Positions 17,284-24,997 of a stretch of 64,000 bases of DNA are shown piece by piece. Position 1 is the first letter of the stretch; each line of letters opens with the position of its first letter. The notes below the pieces were generated by a model. The model searched no databases and was not told where the DNA came from. It saw only the letters and a list, made by a program, of their open reading frames with translations. This DNA is from Methylomonas rhizoryzae (GTDB taxonomy: Bacteria > Pseudomonadota > Gammaproteobacteria > Methylococcales > Methylomonadaceae), in contig NZ_CP043929.1 of NCBI RefSeq assembly GCF_008632455.1, positions 1,054,001 to 1,118,000 on the forward strand. Direction: 5' to 3'. The translations under genes were made by a program, and so were the position numbers.

Positions 17284-18063
17284 TTAGCGCAGCATGTCGC
17301 GGATGGTGATGCGCTGGTCGTCCTTCTGGTAACGGCCGAAGAACTGCGCAATCACGTGTTTTTGCATGGCTCGGGTTTGCTCGGGATTGGCGCCTAAGGC
17401 CGGTAAATCCAGCAACGGCTTTTCGCTGCTATGGCAGGCTTGGCATTCCGGGCCTTTCTTTTCCAGCGGCCAGTGGATTTTGGCGCGTAGCGGAATTTTT
17501 TGTTCCGGCGTGGCGTTTTCCCATTGTTTGGCAATGCCGCGGCTGAAATCGCCGTCTTTCAGGGCAATGGCAAGTTGACCTTGGTAAAACGGCGCGATTT
17601 TCGGATTGTCCGGCCGCTGTTTTTCGTTGTCGAGGTCTTTGCCCAGGCGGAACAAACCGGCACCGTCGACTGTGCTGCCGGTTTGATAGTCGAACCAGTA
17701 GTAATCCAGTTTGGCGTCTTGTGGACGGAAATGACAGGTCTCGCAGGCGATGAAGCGCACGTGCATGTTCATGAAAGCGCGGCTGCGCAGCTGTTTGCTG
17801 TGCGGCAGCGGGCCGTGGCAATCGCGGCAGAAGGTGGCGGGCGCAGTTTCCAGTTCGCCCGCTTGTTTGTGAAAAGGCTGGATCACCGGCTTTTTGCGGA
17901 TTTCCACGTCCTTATGTTTTTGCAGCAAGTCGGCGGCATGCTCCAAAGCTTCCCGGTCCGGCACGGCTTGTTCCATGCGTTGTTGATAAAGCGGCACCGC
18001 CTGAGCGGGTAAGGCCGCGCAAGCCATCAGCAGCAACGCAAGGCTTTGTATTTCCAATTTCAT
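17284..18063 (-). CDS. Periplasmic triheme cytochrome c
   Basis: This 259-residue protein has a cleavable signal peptide (LALLLMACAALPAQA) and three CXXCH motifs: CRDCH and CETCH in the first half and CQACH near residue 212. The long stretch without cysteine between the second and third motifs is rich in Lys, Asp and Gln. No named family is recognised. It lies between the octaheme anchor protein and the 14-heme NHL protein with gaps of only a few bases, so it should be made with them as a periplasmic electron carrier or subunit. Confidence 0.75.
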   Translation of the reverse strand: MKLEIQSLALLLMACAALPAQAVPLYQQRMEQAVPDREALEHAADLLQKHKDVEIRKKPVIQPFHKQAGELETAPATFCRDCHGPLPHSKQLRSRAFMNMHVRFIACETCHFRPQDAKLDYYWFDYQTGSTVDGAGLFRLGKDLDNEKQRPDNPKIAPFYQGQLAIALKDGDFSRGIAKQWENATPEQKIPLRAKIHWPLEKKGPECQACHSSEKPLLDLPALGANPEQTRAMQKHVIAQFFGRYQKDDQRITIRDMLR

Positions 18064-18066
18064 GGC

Positions 18067-19449
18067 TTATTTCCCCGGACGTCGATAGCGGCGTTGCTGG
18101 CGGCGCAGCAGCCGAATCAAGCGTTTGATGTTCAGACGAATGTATTTTCGGTAACTTTTGGCCAGCAACAGGTTGACGTGCTGTTTTAAGGACTGCAGCT
18201 TGGACTGTTTTTTCTTGGGTTTGCTGCCGATGATGATGGTCTGGAATTTGTCCGCGCCGAAAATCGAATTATTGGTGTTTTTGCTCAGCTTGCTGCGGTC
18301 GCCGCGCCATTGCCAATACACGCTGCCCAAGCCGAAAATCAGCGACAGTAATCCCAAAATTGCCGCAGCGACGAACCAGCCCGAATGGCCGCTGTGTTTG
18401 CCCAACAATTGCTCCAAACTGTCGCGCAGACCGACATTGATCATTGCCACGTCGTGTTGCGGCACGGTGAAGAAACCGCGGTTCAGGGGATTTTTTGCAT
18501 AACCCTGGTGGCAGCCGGCTTGGCCGCAGGTTTTTTCCAGATTGTCTTTATGTACGCTGGACAGTGGGTTGTTGTCGTTGTACACGGCGTGATGCAAACC
18601 GTCCGGCGCGTGGCATTCCAGACAGGACGCACCGTGCAAACTGCCGTCGGCCAGCAGGCGGCCGTGCAGCATTTTGTCGTAGGTTTCCACCGAATGAATG
18701 AAGGCCAGGCTGACCGGTACTTTTTGCTTGGTTTTAGGATCCTCTTGCTCGACCTTGGCCATTTTGGCGACGTCGCCGTGACAGTCGGTGCAAATTTTGT
18801 TGGATTCGTTTTTGTTCAAGCGGTTGCCGATGTAGCGGCGCAAAATATGGCCGCTGAACTGGTCGCGCCAGACATCGCCTTCGTGGCAGGTACCGCATTC
18901 GGCGTCGTTGTGGGCGAAGGCTTCCTTGAACGCCTCCCATTGGTTGTCGGCGATATAAGGCACGTTGGCGTGGCAGCGACGGCAGGACGGCAAACTGGAC
19001 TCTTCGTCCTCCTCGATGCGGTTGCCGGCCGCGAATTTTTTGCTCCAGCCCTTGCCGTGCGCCGATTTTTCGTACTCGTCGACGATTTTCTTGTGGGTGA
19101 ATGCCTTGCCTTCGGACGGTTCCTTGACGTGGCAGCTCTCGCTGCAATCGACCAGACCGTCTTTTTCCTCGTGCGGATAGTCGGTGATTTTGCGGTGGCA
19201 ATCCTTGCAAGGGACGGAGCCGTGCAGCGAGCCGTAATAGTCGGCTTTCAAAATGCTGGCGGAACGTAATTGGCCGTGTTTATCGATATATTTCAAATCC
19301 GGCAGGCCGTGGCAGGAAAAGCAGCCGTCCGGGTCCGGATGGCGCTTTTCCGCTAAGGCCGGCAGGCAAAATACCAGCAGTGCCCACAGTAAGCAGAGTC
19401 CGGCAAGCCCTGGCCCGATTCCGCGGGCGCGTCCCTTAAAGTCCGTCAT
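18067..19449 (-). CDS. Membrane-anchored octaheme cytochrome c with basic C-terminal tail
   Basis: The 460-residue protein has an N-terminal signal sequence and eight heme-attachment motifs: six CXXCH (CFSCH, CKDCH, CRRCH, CGTCH, CTDCH, CLECH), one CX3CH (CSESCH) and one CX4CH (CGQAGCH). A single membrane helix follows near residues 360-380 and then an 80-residue tail very rich in Lys and Arg. With the hemes periplasmic, the tail would be cytoplasmic. It comes 30 bases after the polyferredoxin gene, and the pair could form an inner-membrane quinol-oxidising module feeding the periplasmic cytochromes, analogous in role to CymA or NapGH. That role is inferred. Confidence 0.8.
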   Translation of the reverse strand: MTDFKGRARGIGPGLAGLCLLWALLVFCLPALAEKRHPDPDGCFSCHGLPDLKYIDKHGQLRSASILKADYYGSLHGSVPCKDCHRKITDYPHEEKDGLVDCSESCHVKEPSEGKAFTHKKIVDEYEKSAHGKGWSKKFAAGNRIEEDEESSLPSCRRCHANVPYIADNQWEAFKEAFAHNDAECGTCHEGDVWRDQFSGHILRRYIGNRLNKNESNKICTDCHGDVAKMAKVEQEDPKTKQKVPVSLAFIHSVETYDKMLHGRLLADGSLHGASCLECHAPDGLHHAVYNDNNPLSSVHKDNLEKTCGQAGCHQGYAKNPLNRGFFTVPQHDVAMINVGLRDSLEQLLGKHSGHSGWFVAAAILGLLSLIFGLGSVYWQWRGDRSKLSKNTNNSIFGADKFQTIIIGSKPKKKQSKLQSLKQHVNLLLAKSYRKYIRLNIKRLIRLLRRQQRRYRRPGK

Positions 19450-19479
19450 TTTCGCGTTGTTTGGATGATCGAATGAAAA

Positions 19480-20511
19480 TTAAGTCAGTAACACCGCCAC
19501 CGCCACCGCCAAACTGAAACCGGTGACGATCAAACCGTTGACTACCCGGCCCCAGTTGATTTCCTGGGCGGTAAACGCCGGTTTGCGACTTGAAAGCAGG
19601 TCGATTTGCCAATCCGGTTCCGGAAAGATTTCCACGCCTTTTTTGATCCGTTTCGGGGTTTTGTTGCGCGACGCAGTGGTCCATTCGATCGCATTCCAGT
19701 CGCACACGTCCACGCATTCGTGACAGGACATACACGAGGTTTGATCGACGATGGCCACTTTATCCACCATTTTGATCGCGCCGCACATGCAGTTTCTGGC
19801 GCAAACGTTGCAGCCGGTGCAGCGCTGTTTGTCGACCCGGATTCGGTGCATAGAGCCGAAGCGGGCGCCCAGCCGGTTGACCAGGGCGTCGAACGCGCCG
19901 ATAGGGCACATGAATTGGCAATAGGTGCGGCCTTTGTTGGCGAAAAAGCCGAGCAGCAGCAACAGCGACAGGTTCGCCAAGCCGACCGCCGAGAAGATGA
20001 AGGCCAGGCCGACGAAACCGCCGGACAAGGCTTCCACCAGGCGCGGCACGGTGATGAAATTACACAAGGTACAGGCGCTGATGCCCAGGGCCGGCAAGAT
20101 CACCAGGTAAGTGCCGAGATAGCCGTAGCGGATCTGGATTTGCGGCAGCCAGCGGTATTCGATTTTCCAGCGTTCGTTCAGCATGCGGCTGACCAGTTCG
20201 CTGAAGCCGCCGACTGGGCAAATCCAGCCGCACCAGATGCGGCCGAAGAAAAAGGTGGTCAGCAGGATTAAGCCGAAAGCAATCACCCCGACCATGGCCG
20301 CCGAGGCGTGCACGATGAAATCGTCCAGGGTCATGCCGGGAAAGTACAAGTAAAACCGGCGCATGCACAGCCGGCCGCACAAATCGCTATTGCCGGCCAG
20401 TTGCGGCAGTACGGCCAAAGGCCCTAAAAAAAGGGCGCAGGATACGGCGATTGCGATATAGCGGTAACGTTGCGGTTTAGGCACTTCGCGCCATTGTTCC
20501 AATAGCTTCAT
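19480..20511 (-). CDS. NapH/CcoG-like membrane polyferredoxin (4Fe-4S)
   Basis: The 343-residue protein has four to five membrane helices and two CXXXCP motifs (CGWICPVGG and CQFMCPIGA) typical of NapH, CcoG and NosR C-termini. Two classical 4Fe-4S clusters follow (CTGCNVCARNC and CMSCHECVDVC around residues 230-275), and a last helix closes the chain. Such proteins pass electrons between quinol and periplasmic redox partners. The CMSCH segment belongs to the ferredoxin motif and is not counted as heme-binding. The ATG has a strong AGGAGG site, and a 158-base gap upstream could hold an internal promoter. Confidence 0.9.
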   Translation of the reverse strand: MKLLEQWREVPKPQRYRYIAIAVSCALFLGPLAVLPQLAGNSDLCGRLCMRRFYLYFPGMTLDDFIVHASAAMVGVIAFGLILLTTFFFGRIWCGWICPVGGFSELVSRMLNERWKIEYRWLPQIQIRYGYLGTYLVILPALGISACTLCNFITVPRLVEALSGGFVGLAFIFSAVGLANLSLLLLLGFFANKGRTYCQFMCPIGAFDALVNRLGARFGSMHRIRVDKQRCTGCNVCARNCMCGAIKMVDKVAIVDQTSCMSCHECVDVCDWNAIEWTTASRNKTPKRIKKGVEIFPEPDWQIDLLSSRKPAFTAQEINWGRVVNGLIVTGFSLAVAVAVLLT

Positions 20512-20669
20512 GCTAGCCTCCTGAAAGATCGGGTAGTTTCAAAACCAAAAGGTTGTGTGCAGCGTCCTTGTTGTTTCGGTGGCGTCTCGCTGCGCCGACA
20601 CCCCCTTTATTTCCTTTATTCATACATTCCGCCGCAAGCCGGTCGACTTTCCGGACAGCGGCTGACGGT

Positions 20670-21575
20670 TTAGCGTTCGAATTCATGGCAACTCAGGCAT
20701 AAGCTGCCGTCCAGGGCCGGCAGTCTCAGCAGCACTTCGTTGCTTAAGCGCCGGTAGCCCAGGTCAGGGCGTTCACCGTGTTGCATGGCCAAAGCCAGTA
20801 GGCGTTCGTCTTTGTCGGCGCGAAACACCTGGTCCCAGCTATGCTCTTGGTACTTGACGCCTTTTTTGACGTCGGCCGACACTTGGGCGCCGGCCGGGTT
20901 GTTGATATCCATGACGCCTTCCGGATGCGGCGAATGGCAGCTGACGCAGGTCACCCGGCCGTCGGCCGCCAAGGGCAGGATGATGCCGTGTTCGCGGGCG
21001 GCCTGATCCATGTGTTTTTTCATGTTGTCCTTGGGCTTGGCGCCTTGATGCTCCAGCGCGTTCAGATGCGGAGTCTTCAAATGGCAGCCGAAACACAGCT
21101 TTTCTGCCGGCAGACGCAGCTTCAATTGTTCCCGGGCCAGCGGTTCGTCGCGTTGCTCGTGGACTTTTTCGTGGCAGTACAAACAATGTTCTTTTTTGAT
21201 GTCGCCGCTTTCGTCCAGCATCAGATGTACGTTGGGGCGCTGGTGCGACTCTTTGTCGTGGCAGTTGTAGCAAAACTTTTCCAGCGGTCGATACGGGCCG
21301 CCGCGCAGAAAGTTGGCGGCCTTTTTGTCTATCTTGTCGTACGGCGTTTCGTCCATTTTTTCCAGGCCGTGGCAGGTTTGGCAACTCAGTTTGCCGTCTT
21401 TCAGTTCGAATGCCGCCGGCGGTTGCATGCCGTCGGCTAGTTTGACGTCCACCGCGTGGTGTAAATCCGGCAAGCGTTTGGATTGCCGGTAGGACTGGCG
21501 CTGCCAATCGTCGGCGGTATCGGCCAGCAGAGCCGGCGTCCACAGTGCCATTAACAAGGCGGCTATAGTCTTCAT
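20670..21575 (-). CDS. Hexaheme cytochrome c
   Basis: From ATG 21575 the protein has 301 residues, a signal peptide (AALLMALWTPALLA) and six CXXCH motifs: CQTCH, CYNCH, CLYCH, CFGCH, CVSCH and CLSCH. Extra histidines beside the motifs (HLMLD, HHAV) could be distal heme ligands. Its start overlaps the stop of the octaheme gene (ATGA), so translation is coupled. It is probably a periplasmic carrier or part of the porin-cytochrome complex. An in-frame ATG at 21716 would put the signal peptide internally and was rejected. Confidence 0.82.
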   Translation of the reverse strand: MKTIAALLMALWTPALLADTADDWQRQSYRQSKRLPDLHHAVDVKLADGMQPPAAFELKDGKLSCQTCHGLEKMDETPYDKIDKKAANFLRGGPYRPLEKFCYNCHDKESHQRPNVHLMLDESGDIKKEHCLYCHEKVHEQRDEPLAREQLKLRLPAEKLCFGCHLKTPHLNALEHQGAKPKDNMKKHMDQAAREHGIILPLAADGRVTCVSCHSPHPEGVMDINNPAGAQVSADVKKGVKYQEHSWDQVFRADKDERLLALAMQHGERPDLGYRRLSNEVLLRLPALDGSLCLSCHEFER

Positions 21576-22591
21576 AAGCCTCTTTGCACACTTTCGCCGT
21601 GGTTGTGGCACACGGCGCAGTCGCTGCCGCTGTTGAAATGCACGCCGGTCAAGCCGTTGCGAGTGACCGTATCGCCGCCATCCAAGGTTTGGCTCATGTT
21701 GTGGCACAGCACGCACAGGTCGCTGTAGTCGTCGCCGACGATGTCGACCGGATAGGGGTGATTGCGAATGTCTTGTTCCAACAGCGGCACGCCTTGCCGG
21801 GAGTTTTCGATGATCAGGTTGGGGTTGCGGGTGCCGTGCAGGCTATGGCAATCCGAGCAATCGACGATGGTTTGGTAAGCGTAAGCGCCGCTACGCAAAC
21901 CGTTGTACAGGCCGATACCGTCGCCGTCGCGTACGCCGTGCGCATCGATCAGCGTGTAATAGTCTTCGGCTCTGAGCGACTGGTCGCGGTTGCCGGCATG
22001 CTTGATGCGCCATTTTTTCTGTTGGTGGTCGACGTTGTGGCAACGCAGGCAGAACTCGCTTTTATTGTTGTACGGTTTTTTACCGACGTCGGCGTCGTTG
22101 AACACGGTCAAGTCCCGGTTCAATTCGAATTGGCCGTCCATGTCCGAGCTTTGGTGGCAGACCACGCATTGCTTGCTGGTGGTGCGAAGATCTTTCGGGG
22201 TGTTGAAATCGTGGCGGTGGCGTCCGCCGCGGACCGGCGACAGGGGCAAGTCTTTGCTGTTATGGCACACGATGCATTGCCGGCCGGCGTTGCTGCCGTT
22301 GCTACCGTGACAACCGGTGCAGGTGCGGAATTTTTTGCGGTTGACGATGGTTTTGATGTCCGGCACCGAGTTATGCAAACGTTGCAGAGCGTGGCAACTG
22401 CTGCAATTGGGTTTGCCCCAGGCCTCACCGTTGCCGTGGCTGGCGTCCAACAACAGATTGCCGGTGGCTTGCGAGACGTTGCGGGCACAGGCGGGGTTGG
22501 CCGCTAGTGAGCAGCACAAGATCAGCAGCAGGCCGAGCGTTGCTAACGGGCCGGGCCGTGAGTGGTTGGCGAGAGAAGGTACAGCTAGCAT
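21572..22591 (-). CDS. Octaheme cytochrome c
   Basis: The 339-residue protein has a signal peptide (LGLLLILCCSLAANPACA) and eight CXXCH motifs: CSSCH, CTGCH, CIVCH, CVVCH, CLRCH, CSDCH, CVLCH and CAVCH. Cysteines just before the predicted cleavage site could also serve a lipoprotein anchor. It lies between the 7-heme and 6-heme genes, starting one base after the 7-heme stop and overlapping the next ATG. This close coupling suggests subunits of one complex. Confidence 0.82.
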   Translation of the reverse strand: MLAVPSLANHSRPGPLATLGLLLILCCSLAANPACARNVSQATGNLLLDASHGNGEAWGKPNCSSCHALQRLHNSVPDIKTIVNRKKFRTCTGCHGSNGSNAGRQCIVCHNSKDLPLSPVRGGRHRHDFNTPKDLRTTSKQCVVCHQSSDMDGQFELNRDLTVFNDADVGKKPYNNKSEFCLRCHNVDHQQKKWRIKHAGNRDQSLRAEDYYTLIDAHGVRDGDGIGLYNGLRSGAYAYQTIVDCSDCHSLHGTRNPNLIIENSRQGVPLLEQDIRNHPYPVDIVGDDYSDLCVLCHNMSQTLDGGDTVTRNGLTGVHFNSGSDCAVCHNHGESVQRGL

Positions 22592-22592
22592 C

Positions 22593-23222
22593 TCAACGAT
22601 CCCTCGCGGTATGGCAATCGCTGCAGTAAATTTCGTTATGGCAGCGGCCGCATCGGCCGCTGTCCAACCGCGACTCCAGGCCGTGCAGGGTGCGGTAGCC
22701 CAGGGGGTGGTAACCCGCGCCGGCGGTGTCGCGGCGCAAATGGCAATCGGTACAGAAGTTGCGGTCCAGATGGCAGGTTTGACACCACTTGTCGTCCTGG
22801 CGGGCGATTTCGTTGTGGTGATTGGCGTAGTCCAGGCGGTGGTCGGCCGGCCAGATTTTGGTTTTATCGTCGTGGCACAGATCGCAGCGCCACGGGCCGC
22901 GCATTTCGTCCACGTGGCAGCTGTGGCAGATCGGCTTCAGGGCTTCGTTGGCGATGACCGTGATTTGCTTGAGCTTGTCGCTATCGGTAATGTCGGTTTT
23001 GTTAAAGGTATGGCACAACAGGCAGCTGTCGCCTTCTTCTTTCATCACTTCCATGTGTGCGTTGTGCGGGTAATACACGTCGCTACGCTTTTCCCGTTGT
23101 TTCCACCATTTTTTTTCGTCGTCGTCGTCCGCCGGCATGGCAACGCCGGCCGGGGCGATGGTTTGTGCCGGACTGGGCAAGCTCAGTTGCAGCAGGAATA
23201 GAAACAGCAGAAAGCGGGTCAT
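22593..23222 (-). CDS. Heptaheme periplasmic cytochrome c, heme-dense
   Basis: A signal peptide (FLLFLFLLQLSLPSPAQT) precedes seven CXXCH motifs in only 209 residues: CLLCH, CHSCH, CDLCH, CQTCH, CTDCH, CGRCH and CSDCH. That is one heme per 30 residues, the density of MtrA/PioA-like cytochromes that thread an outer-membrane barrel. Its ATG overlaps the stop of the beta-barrel gene (ATGA), which favours a stoichiometric porin partner. No specific named family is claimed. Confidence 0.82.
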   Translation of the reverse strand: MTRFLLFLFLLQLSLPSPAQTIAPAGVAMPADDDDEKKWWKQREKRSDVYYPHNAHMEVMKEEGDSCLLCHTFNKTDITDSDKLKQITVIANEALKPICHSCHVDEMRGPWRCDLCHDDKTKIWPADHRLDYANHHNEIARQDDKWCQTCHLDRNFCTDCHLRRDTAGAGYHPLGYRTLHGLESRLDSGRCGRCHNEIYCSDCHTARDR

Positions 23223-24631
23223 GGGGTTCTGGCTTGAAAACGGTCGAAATAATAGGTCAATTGCAGTGCGGCCAAATATTCGTTACTCAGGGCGGTGTTG
23301 TCGATGTAACTGCCCTTGAAGGCCAAAATAATGCTGGAGTCCAGCATGTAATGGACTTCGTTCTCGATGCCGCGGGCTTGGTTGTGACCGTACAGCAGTT
23401 TGTCTTCCACCCGCCAGGCCAGATTGAATAAGTAGCGGGTCTTGGCGTTCATCGCGTGGCTGGCCGACAGATACACGCTGTTGGCGCTTTCGCCGCTATT
23501 CAGTTCCAGATAGTCGTATTCGCCGCGCAGATTGAAACCGGGACGCCATTGATAGCTGACGCCGGCGTTCAGGCCGGTACCGCTGTAGCCTTGGTCGCGG
23601 CCGGCCGCTTGCAGGCCCACGGAATATTTCAGCCGCTCGTTGTAGGCGTATTCGGCGGAACCCCGCCACACCCGTTGTTCGTCCAAGGCATAGGCGCTGT
23701 AAAAGCGGTCGCGGAAGCTGACGTAGGGTTGGCGCGGCCGGTAAGCTTCCAGATAGTTGCGGATTCGCAGACCTTTGAGCGGATCCCACCAACTGTCCAG
23801 CATCACGTTTTCCAGCCGGCTTTTGTCGGCCGCATAAGATGCTTGGAGAAACAGTTCCAACGGCTTGTCCTGAGCCAGCAAATGTCCGGCGAAATGAGCG
23901 GTACCGTTGATGCGGTAGGTGGTTTTGCCGTGCTGTTGCACGATGCCGCCGCTGCCGCTTTCGTCGGCGTCGAACTGGTCGTCGCTAATCAGTTGTTCGC
24001 CCAAGCTATCGTTCAATACGCTAAGTTGGTTGCGTTCCAGGCTTTGCAGGCCTAAACGCAGGTCGAAGACGTTGATTTGCGCGCCGCCCGCAGCGAACGA
24101 CCAGTGCGGCGCCAGCTTCAGCAAGCCCTCCGCACCGGCGATCCAGGCGGCGTCCAGCGAGCGGACGTGGTCCACTCGCAAGGGCCGGCCGGCGTAGACT
24201 TCCAGCGTGAAGGGCCGGCCGTTGAAACTGTAACCGGCCGAGGCGCCGTCCAGCAGGTATAACCCTAAGCTGTCGCTACGCTCGAAGCGGCCGCCTTTAA
24301 GCGTCAGCGACCAGTCCGGCAGGGCTTTTTCCAAGAAGGCTTGGTAAACCTTCAGGTCTTCCCGGTAAATGTCGGTACTGGCGCGGCCTAGCGTGCTGAT
24401 CCGGGCGTTGAGTTGCCGCTCCGGATTGGTATAGGCGAACTGGCCCCAGACTTCGCCGGTGTAGTCGCCGTCGCGGTTGTAGCGGTTGTCGGTTTGCAGC
24501 TTGCTGCGTATCGAGCCGCTCCAATTATCCGCAATAGCCGGCAGCGCCGTCAGCCAACACCAAGCCAAGCCGGCCAGACAAAAAGCCGGCGCGGCAGTTA
24601 AGGTGCGCACGCAGTGATTATCCCCCGTCAT
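23219..24631 (-). CDS. Outer-membrane beta-barrel, candidate porin of a porin-cytochrome complex
   Basis: After a signal sequence ending ALPAIA the protein is a run of alternating amphipathic strands with aromatic girdles and many short turns, and it ends in a C-terminal strand near QLTYYFDRF. About 440 mature residues are enough for roughly 20 strands. It has no heme motif. The gene directly precedes, and overlaps, the heptaheme gene, the arrangement of MtrB/MtoB/OmbB-type barrels with their heme partners, but I see no clear match to one of those families. ATG 24631 is the chosen start (471 residues). A GTG at 24610 with a GGGGGA site upstream is also good. Confidence 0.75.
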   Translation of the reverse strand: MTGDNHCVRTLTAAPAFCLAGLAWCWLTALPAIADNWSGSIRSKLQTDNRYNRDGDYTGEVWGQFAYTNPERQLNARISTLGRASTDIYREDLKVYQAFLEKALPDWSLTLKGGRFERSDSLGLYLLDGASAGYSFNGRPFTLEVYAGRPLRVDHVRSLDAAWIAGAEGLLKLAPHWSFAAGGAQINVFDLRLGLQSLERNQLSVLNDSLGEQLISDDQFDADESGSGGIVQQHGKTTYRINGTAHFAGHLLAQDKPLELFLQASYAADKSRLENVMLDSWWDPLKGLRIRNYLEAYRPRQPYVSFRDRFYSAYALDEQRVWRGSAEYAYNERLKYSVGLQAAGRDQGYSGTGLNAGVSYQWRPGFNLRGEYDYLELNSGESANSVYLSASHAMNAKTRYLFNLAWRVEDKLLYGHNQARGIENEVHYMLDSSIILAFKGSYIDNTALSNEYLAALQLTYYFDRFQARTP

Positions 24632-24666
24632 CGTTGGTCCGAAAGTTCCATCTTTGAAAATGCGCT

Positions 24667-24987
24667 TCAATCCGTCGCTCGGGTTATGACCTCGAAGGGT
24701 TCCAGGCCGCTGGTCGCTTGCCGGTTGCTATCGGCCTTGCGGCGTTTCAACGCCCATGTGTACAAGCTGGCGACCCCGACCACGCAACTGCCGCAGCCGG
24801 CGCATTTACCGGCGGTCGGCAAGGTACAGGCGGTCGCAAGCGCGGCTTGTCCCAGGGCGATGCCGGAGCCGGCCAACCAAGGCAAAAATTGCCGCCGAGC
24901 TTTGGCAAGCCGGCCGTTATCGGGCTCGGCGGCATCCGGCGCGGGGTTGTTGAGATCGAGTGCGGAGTCGGCGTTGATCGTGTTCAT
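24667..24987 (-). CDS. Small protein with CXXCGXC motif and one hydrophobic segment
   Basis: This 106-residue protein has a charged N-terminus, a hydrophobic segment with Ala and Gly at about residues 37-53 ending in a Cys, then the motif CAGCGSC near residues 62-68, a second hydrophobic stretch (VVGVASLYTWAL), and a basic end. No family is recognised. The cysteine cluster could bind a metal or Fe-S centre, or form disulfides. It sits between the large N-terminal cytochrome of the operon and the barrel gene, 10 bases after the first, so it is probably an accessory or assembly factor of the conduit. Confidence 0.6.
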   Translation of the reverse strand: MNTINADSALDLNNPAPDAAEPDNGRLAKARRQFLPWLAGSGIALGQAALATACTLPTAGKCAGCGSCVVGVASLYTWALKRRKADSNRQATSGLEPFEVITRATD

Positions 24988-24997
24988 GCTATTTACC

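Noticed and set aside
21584..22507. A 307-codon plus-strand frame opposite the octaheme gene
   Set aside because: It is an antisense shadow with a Val/Ala-rich, repetitive translation and no initiation signal.
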